A DNA stretch of 64,000 bases from Gaeumannomyces sp. JS-464 (taxonomy: Eukaryota > Ascomycota > Sordariomycetes > Magnaporthales > Magnaporthaceae): contig NGZR01000003.1 in NCBI GenBank assembly GCA_002197995.1, positions 1,798,001 to 1,862,000 of the forward strand. The letters are read 5' to 3'. Position numbers and translations under genes: made by a program. Shown here one piece after another: positions 57,681 to 64,000 of this stretch. Every line of letters begins with the position of its first letter. Within the stretch, counting starts at the first letter, position 1. Under the pieces are notes generated by a model. It did no database searches, was not told the origin of the DNA, and saw only the letters and a program-made list of their open reading frames with translations.

Positions 57681-59647
57681 ATGGCCGTCTTTGTCGACCT
57701 CGACGATGAGTCGGATCAGCCACAGGACTTCCAGCACGGCAAGCCCGTCTGGAAGGCCGAACCCGAGGACCGACCCCCGCGGCCGCCGTCGCCCCTGCCC
57801 GAGTCCGAGAGCGGAGCCGACCCGGCCGGCATGGCGGGCAACCCAAACTTGAACTCGGTCACGGAGGCTCTGGGATGCTACCCGTAGGCCGAAGACCTCC
57901 CCGTTTCCTTCCTCACCCCTTCCCCTGCCACCAGTAGTCATCTTGCCTGGTATTTTGTCCTGTGCTTTTGGTATTCCAATGTTTTCGACTGCCGTAAGAG
58001 TGGGACGTATGCAAGTGCAATGCAAGTCTTGAGACCAGGGGGACTAAGCGTCCTCGTCCTCAGCATCATCGTGGCCATCGCCGCGTCGCTCGACCTCAAC
58101 TCGATCGACAGCCTGGCCCGCACCTGCCGCCAGGCCCGCACCGCCCTCATCCAGTATCGCTCTATTCTCATCAAGTCCTCGCTGCGCTGTGTCAACGAGC
58201 CCCTGCCCGTCGACCCCGAGCAGACGCTGCGTTACCGGGCCCGGGCTGGCAACTGGTATTACATGGAGGATACCAGCCGCACAAGCTACGGCGGCAAGCC
58301 CGGTGACTGCGCCCGTGATCTCGTCGGCGAGTGTCACAAGTGTGGTCAGGTTAGCGGTCCTTTTCTAGAGCCCTTCATGCTTTTCCATTGGCTTCATTGC
58401 ATTGAAGAAAAAAAAGAAGGCTGACCACCGGGTTGCCATAGGTTGTGTGTCGTGTAAGCCAAAATGACCGTTTCTACTCGCCCCTTTTCTCACAGGTTTT
58501 TTTTTGCTCTTTATCATGCACAAGTGCAATGACCGACATGTCGTATTAGAACTGCGCGATAAAACCGCCCGCGCCTATCGTGCTCCGTGACAGGCACCGC
58601 CGGTTATGCAAGACGTGCACCAAGGCACCCATCACAGAGCTCGTGAAGCCGCCCCTGGACCCTACAACCCCTCTTACTTCGCCTGCAATGCAGAGCAAGA
58701 TATGTCGCTGCGAGAGCGGCGTCTGGCTCTGCCAGACATGCGGCCGTTCTATTCGTGGCGCCGATCATGAGTATAAGGGGTGAGTGATTTGTGAAGTGGA
58801 AAGCTTGGCACTTTTCATTGGCATTGTCCGAACAATAGCCACAACCGCTTCTCTCGCCCCCTTTTTGCTTACGAAAATAAAAACTGGACAGACTATGGCG
58901 GTGGCGCGGCCAATACGGGAGGTCCTTGGTGGCGTCGGCACCGGGATCGGCGATGGGGACCGCGGCGTCCCGTGCGGCCGCGAGGACGAGTGCCTCAGCG
59001 CCAAAGAGTGCGAGCACGAAACGGACTGCGAGGCCGCCGACGCCGCCGCTGCCGACACCTACTTTGCGCAGCAGCAATCGCAGGCCGCCGGCAACGCGGG
59101 GAGCACCAGCTCCCTCCTCCTCCCCCAGAGCCCAGTCGCCACTTGGCCCAGCAGCAGCAGCAGCGGTGGTGGTGGCGGCGGCGTGTGGACGCCCGACTCG
59201 TCGTCGCTCAGCATCGCGGGCGGCAGCCGGCGGCACACGCCCAGCCCCGGCTACGCGCGACACGAGATCGAGGGCATCGGCGGCGTGGTCAAGACCAAGC
59301 TGTTGCGCATGGTCAGGGTCGGCGCGGGCGTGCCCGAGTGGCAGGACGAGAAGCCGGCCAGCGGCGGCGGCGGCGGCGGCGAGATGCTGGGCCGCGAGAT
59401 CACGGGCCGCGTCCGCAGCTGGTGCGGCTGGTGCGGCAGGGTCATACCGGGCCAGAAGGACCTGGAGCGCGACGCCCGCCTGCGGCAGGACCTGCAGGAC
59501 CGGGCGCAGCAGGCGCAGCAGGAGGGGCAGCTCGGACAAAGAGGAGGAGGGGGTCGGGCGGCGAGGCGGCGTCGGCCGCCTTGGGGTCTTCTCCGGCATC
59601 GGAGCCCTCGTTTTCGTCGTCTATTGCCCTCAGGAGTCGCTAGGTGA
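57681..59647 (+). CDS. F-box-like, cysteine-rich zinc-binding protein
   Basis: Five exons: 57681-57883, 58064-58349, 58442-58453, 58550-58779 and 58892-59647, about 495 residues. After an acidic Pro-rich start, VTEALGCYPIIVAIAASLDLNSIDSLARTCRQARTALIQYRSILIKSSLRC is an F-box-type helical motif (given here only to locate it). Cysteine pairs follow: CHKCGQ, VVCR, NC, CKTC, CRC, CQTCGR and later CGWCG, implying two or more zinc sites. Exon 3 is 12 nt and encodes only V-V-C-R, placing one Cys between two introns. The second half is Gly/Ser-rich with LGGVGTGIGDGDRGV and ends basic. One G is missing near 58918. F-box proteins usually recruit SCF ubiquitin ligase substrates, but that role is inference. 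The C-terminal frame after 59520 is uncertain. Confidence 0.72.
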
Positions 59648-60075
59648 AGAAGGGCTTGGCTCGTTGGGGCTCCCAGATTTGCGCGGGTCCTTTGGGGTAG
59701 AGAAAATCAGGGATACAACAGGCATAAATACACGCATTCCTTGACCAGTATTGGCTCTCGATGTAAATCGACAACCGTCAAGGGGCTGCTGATGTGGCCA
59801 ACGTCCCAGGCTGCGCCAGTTATTTTGACCAACACATTTCTTGTTTCAGCAAGGCACAACAAGATCATGAGGCATATTAGGTTCAAATTTGAAATTGTAG
59901 ATTCTATATATGTATCTCGTGAAATCTATAAGCCGGGGTAGTAGGCAGCAAAACGCAATAACATGGCTCGGACACTGTTGAAGAAGACACCTCATATCCC
60001 ATTACCGCATCCCAAAAAAAACCAACATAGTATCCCCCAAAAACTCCCACATTACAAGGACATGCACAAATAAGC
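59648..60075. other. Intergenic between convergent genes
   Basis: This AT-rich interval between two convergent stop codons probably consists of 3' untranslated regions. No coding signal was seen. Confidence 0.6.
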
Positions 60076-62423
60076 TTAGTTGACGGCACCAAAGATGGTC
60101 TCCATGAGGATGCCGGTGATCTGGTAGGGGTCGGCGTTGGAGGCCGGGCGCCTGTCCTCAAAGTAGCCGTAGCCCTTTGCGGCGCACTCGCGGGGGATGC
60201 GGATGGAGGCGCCCCTGTTGGCGACGCCGTACGAGAACTGGTCGATGGCGCCCGTCTCGTGGCGGCCCGTGAGGCGCTTCTCGTTGCCCTCGCCGTAGAC
60301 GGCGATGTGCTCGGCGTGGCGGCCCTCGAGCTTCTTGATGGCGGCCTCGATGTGGGTCATGCCGCCCTCGACGCGCATCTCCTTGGTCGAGAAGTTGCTG
60401 TGCAGGCCCGCGCCGTTCCAGTCGCCCGGGATCGGCTTGGGGTCGAACGAGACCTTGGCGCCGAACTCTTCGGCCACGCGGTGCAGGAGGAAGCGGGCGA
60501 TCCAGAGGTGGTCACCCACTGAACGAGGTTTTTTTTGTTAGTCGGGTGGGTCTTTTTTTTTTTTTTTTTTTTTTTTGAGAAGAGAGGAAGGGATTAAAGG
60601 GATGGAAAAAAGAGAGGAACGCACTCTCAATGCCGACGCAGGGGCCGACCTGGAACTCCCACTGGGCGGGCATGACCTCGGCGTTGGTGCCCGAGATCTT
60701 GACGCCGGCGTACATGCAGGCCTTGTAGTGGGCCTCGACGATGTCCCTCTGGACGACCTTGCCGGTGCCGACGCCGCAGTAGTAAGGGCCCTGCGGGGCG
60801 GGGAAGCCGCCCTTGGGCCAGCCGTAGGGCCTGTCCTCCATGTCGAGCAGAGTGTACTCCTGCTCGAGGCCGAACCAGGGCTCGTGCTCGGCGTGGGCGG
60901 CCATGAGCTTGGCGGCCTCGTCGCGGTAGTTGAACTTGTTGGGGGTGCCGTCCGGGTTCCAGCACTCGGCCAGGACGATGATGTTGGGCGAGCCGCGGAA
61001 CGGGTCCGGGAAGACGGCGACGGGCTTGAGGAACACGTCCGAGTTGTCGCCGGGCGCCTGGCCCGTCGACGAGCCGTCAAAGTTCCATGTCGGCAGGTCC
61101 TTGGGCTCGTAGTTGGCCTCCTTCAGGGTCTGGAGGGCGTTGGGGTGTTGGTTAGCACGTGTGTGGGTATCCTGTGGGTATCCCCTCAATGATGATGCAT
61201 CGAGGTGGGTGGTGGTGATTGTGGTGGGTTGCATAGCAGCAGGGTGGGGAATTGAAAGTCACGGAATTGTTCGCGAATCAATCCAGAGCGCGCAGGTGGC
61301 AATGCAAAGCACATCCAAGTTCGTGCAAGCACACGCACGCACGAACCAAAGAGCCACTGGGCCGCGGCCGTTCTTGGCAGAATGTGGGTACGTGCCGCTG
61401 CTTCTGCCGCCGCTGTGCAACACGACCAGACGACGACGCAACGGCCTCGGCCCGCCAACCGCAAAAAACGTCATCGCGACTTTCTGCTTTCTGGACCAAG
61501 GGCCCGCGCCCGCTCTGTTGCTTATTTGCTTCGCTCTTCAAGGCGACGAGCAAGGGTGTAGGCCCGAACTGGACGAACAAGCTGCTGCTTTGGGCCAAAA
61601 CTTGAGGCAATGACGGAGTGATGTGGGGTCTTTTAGGTAATGGAATAGGATGAAATCGGGGCTCCGTGCCGAGCAGCGGATTCCACCTTCCCTTCGCTTT
61701 TCCTTTTCCCAGCCACGGCAACATTGAGCGGGCAAAGCCGGAGCCCACGAAAAGGGCTAGACTTTCCGAGGCTGTGTGCAGCGCAGCCAGCCCAGGAACG
61801 CCCTTTCTTCGAGTCGCGGGGCTTCCTGGCCCGGAGCTGCCGCCGCCAAACTAAAGCGGAGGGCAAGGATGGGGGAGAACAAAGCCACCAACAGAGATTT
61901 CCCCATCTCGGGGAGGACCCTGGAAGGCGTCCAGCATCATGGCAGCCCAAAAGGCCCATGCGGCCTGGGGGAGGAGGCTCGCGCTCCACCGGTGAGTGCC
62001 TGATGTTGATGTGACCGACAGGGCGCGCGTTCCCCTGGCTGCTTCCCCCACTGGAAAGCCAAGAGGCGAAGGGAGATGATGCCTGTGAGATGTTTTTCGA
62101 GAAGAGGGTCGCGTGCGTGCGTGCGTGCGTCTCGTGACGTGTAGGAGTGGCAAGGAAAACACGCAAAGTAAAAAAGCAAAAAAAAAAAAAAAAAAAAAAA
62201 AACTCCAGAGTGCAAGATCGCGAACTCACCCTAGATTTGGAGCGGACGCCGCCCTCGCTGTCGATCCAGACATACTCGGCGATGATGGAGCCCTTCTGGT
62301 CCAGCTTCAGGTACTTCTGGAGCTGAATTCGACAGAGACAAAGACAGTTAGCATCGGCTTGTTGCGCAGGGGTTGTCGGGGCTGCTGTCGACTTACGTTC
62401 TCGACGTATGTTACTTGTGCCAT
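60076..62423 (-). CDS. GLN1: Glutamine synthetase, type II
   Basis: This enzyme makes glutamine from glutamate, ammonium and ATP in the cytosol. Exons 62423-62397, 62322-62230, 61129-60625 and 60518-60076 give exactly 355 residues, the eukaryotic length. Signatures include [30 protein letters not shown], the metal/ATP site [65 protein letters not shown] and [10 protein letters not shown]. The start MAQVTYVEN is a 27-nt exon. Intron 2 is 1,100 nt and carries a long poly-A run, and intron 3 carries a long poly-T run on the plus strand. There are no frame errors. GATA-type motifs upstream fit control by the nitrogen regulator AreA/NIT2. Confidence 0.97.
60553..60576. repeat. Poly-T run in GLN1 intron 3
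   Basis: About 24 consecutive T bases lie inside the third GLN1 intron, which is transcribed as poly-A. The length is likely unstable or subject to sequencing error. Confidence 0.9.
62178..62202. repeat. Poly-A run in GLN1 intron 2
   Basis: About 25 A bases lie 28 bp inside the donor end of the 1.1-kb second GLN1 intron, transcribed as poly-U. A U-rich tract just after a 5' splice site could aid its recognition. Confidence 0.9.
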
Positions 62424-62877
62424 TTTTGTGTTGTGTGTGGATTGTTCCTACAAGAGGAGAGAAGGTAGAATGAAGGACGAGATAGACGTCTGATGAGTGA
62501 GGAGGTAGGTAGTAACAGTGATGGTGATAATGAGAGATCAAGGACAAAGACGGGGACGACGTGCGACGTCTCAAAGGATATATAAATACGAGAGGAAGGT
62601 AGATGGGGGTGCGATACAGGGACAGTTGCCGTGGGGGGAGGCAGCCGAGGGCTTTTTATCCACCGCGACGACACACGAGCTACCCGGGATACATATCCAC
62701 ACAGGCAGGTACGTACCTCCGATATGACGGTTGAGCTAGGTACGTGCATGCAAGTCAGTCGTTTCTCCTCTGGCTTCCCTCCCTGTTCCGAGACGCCCCC
62801 GGACCCAAAAAATACGGTATGGTCCCTGCAAAAGCCCATGGCGAAAAAGAAAAAAAAAAAAGAAAAAAAAAATACGG

Positions 62878-62884
62878 AGATAAG
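62878..62884 (+). promoter_or_regulatory. GATA-factor (AreA/NIT2-type) site upstream of GLN1
   Basis: AGATAAG fits the HGATAR consensus of fungal nitrogen GATA factors. A second, inverted copy is at 63068-63074. Two opposed copies within 200 bp upstream of a nitrogen-assimilation gene make function plausible, though such a short motif also occurs by chance. Confidence 0.4.
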
Positions 62885-63067
62885 GAGTGAGAGACCGGAC
62901 AAAAACAGTTGGCAATGGTTTGGACGGGATTGGATCGCGTCTACACAGGTGGGTGGCGGTGGTCCCTCCCTCCACTGCCTTGCCTTGCCCACAGCCCATC
63001 GGCGCCGCCACCACCACACCACGCGCTAGCTTACAGCCCATTTCCACCCACGCTAATGCTCCGGCTC

Positions 63068-63074
63068 CTTATCT
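63068..63074 (-). promoter_or_regulatory. Second GATA-factor site upstream of GLN1
   Basis: CTTATCT on the plus strand is the inverted form of AGATAAG. It pairs with the copy at 62878-62884, and the spacing of about 190 bp is compatible with cooperative action. Confidence 0.35.
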
Positions 63075-63462
63075 TCTGCGCCAGCCCGCCGTGGCTGGTG
63101 GGAACTACACGGGATACTCGCGGCAATGATGCGATGCTTCTGGTTTAGCTCTGAGGCCTTTCCCCGGCGGGGGCTGGGGTTTTTTTTTTTCCCTTTCTGT
63201 TATCCACGGGGAAACGACGTGTGTGGGGTTACCATGCGCCCGGCCGTCTGTTGTGTATCCCCCGTTTTCGTCTCTCTCGTTTCTTTGACTTTGACAGGCT
63301 GCCCTGCCCTGGCTTTGTCTGACCGTTTCTGGCAATACGCCAAACTGTTGGGCGATGTATGGAGGAGGCTGTGTTTGTCGGCTGTCCCTGGACTAACTGA
63401 GCCTTTCTTTGGAGCGCACACCGAATTTCTGCTTTCTGCAAGGTGAACAGACGCAGGGGGCG

Positions 63463-63472
63463 GTTGGCTGGT

Positions 63473-63506
<34 letters not shown>
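63463..63506. repeat. GGCT tetranucleotide repeat
   Basis: About ten tandem GGCT units with one early variant (GGTT) form a microsatellite in the upstream region of GLN1. Nothing indicates coding use. Confidence 0.95.
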
Positions 63507-63825
63507 CTAGGCACAGGCACGCGGTACCACCTCCCCGTACTTGCGCAGACTTTCAGCTGGGTTTCCGCAACGTGACCGTGACCTCCATTTTCTTTCTCGA
63601 TCTGGTCAAGCCCCGGCCTCTCAACAACGCCAGAACAAAGCACACGTACCTGACGCATCCCTCCGAACCTTCTTTGCACTCTTCTCTGGTTTTTTTAATC
63701 TTTCAGCGTTCCCCTCGCTCCCTCGTCATGGTCGCATCAACGCGCTCTCCTCTCCAAACAAGATGAAATGACAGTACTTTGGCAACCACCCTGACGGTGC
63801 GCGCTGCAGGGAGGGTCCTCCCACC

Positions 63826-63846
63826 CACACACACACACACACACAC
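63826..63846. repeat. CA dinucleotide microsatellite
   Basis: About ten CA units lie in intergenic DNA near the window end. Confidence 0.9.
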
Positions 63847-64000
63847 CCACCAGCCTTGATCGGTGGGGTGGTTTTGTGGGTGACATTTTTTTTGCTCCTT
63901 TGCCCCTTGCTTCCACAGCGGTCGGCACATACTCCTGCGAGACTGGGCACCTGGCCAGATGCCTGAACCGGACACCATGTTGCAAACAACGGGCAAAAGC

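Larger units (their letters stand above)
62424..64000. promoter_or_regulatory. GLN1 promoter and upstream region
   Basis: No gene is supported here. The interval contains an AGATAAG at 62878-62884 and its reverse complement at 63068-63074, which match HGATAR sites bound by the nitrogen GATA factor AreA/NIT2. A GGCT tetranucleotide repeat and a CA repeat lie further upstream. A-rich tracts near 62844-62872 and T-rich DNA near 63180 may lie in the 5' leader or core promoter. Confidence 0.5.

Overview
The window is nuclear DNA from a filamentous ascomycete, most likely a Sordariomycete. Genes carry short GT-AG introns (about 50-120 nt) with CTAAC or CTGAC branch sites, coding DNA is GC-rich, and the gene set is typically fungal: an ERG4-type sterol reductase, a 2EXR-domain protein, AVT-type transporter, Hrp1 and Tlg2. 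The genus cannot be fixed from the sequence alone. About 24 protein genes lie on both strands, nearly all single-copy housekeeping functions. I saw no tRNA, rRNA, transposon, CRISPR array or secondary-metabolite cluster.

Layout. 1-8 kb: an acidic coiled-coil protein (-), a possible roadblock-type protein (+) and transketolase (-). 9-16 kb: 25S rRNA methyltransferase Bmt6 (+), a Sac2-type phosphoinositide phosphatase (-) and the snRNP/snoRNP protein Snu13 (-). 16-25 kb: V-ATPase proteolipid (+), ERG4 (-) and a vacuolar amino-acid transporter (+). 25-31 kb: RNA polymerase II subunit Rpb11 (+), Lsm5 (-) and a DEDDy 3'-5' exonuclease with a long C-terminal extension (+). 31-41 kb: gamma-adaptin (-), a remarkable microexon coiled-coil gene (-), a 2EXR protein (+) and a GH47 mannosidase (-). 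42-49 kb: calmodulin (-), Tlg2 (+) and a mitochondrial PPR-like protein (-). 49-64 kb: Hrp1 (+), a PhyH dioxygenase (-), a claudin/SUR7-like membrane protein (-), an F-box-like cysteine-rich protein (+) and glutamine synthetase (-) with its promoter.

The most unusual object is the minus-strand gene at about 34.36-36.1 kb. Six consecutive exons are exactly 21 nt and a seventh is exactly 42 nt, all separated by phase-0 introns of 55-70 nt. Each 21-nt exon encodes one coiled-coil heptad, with hydrophobic residues mostly at the second and sixth positions. The gene looks assembled as one heptad per exon. I cannot name it.

A second window-wide pattern is technical. About half the conserved genes contain single-base shifts, mostly one-base deletions in short homopolymers, while the others read cleanly. 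These fit sequencing or assembly error far better than loss of essential genes. Where I call a frameshift I describe only its approximate place. Splice sites were assigned by eye from consensus and reading frame, so exon edges are best estimates.
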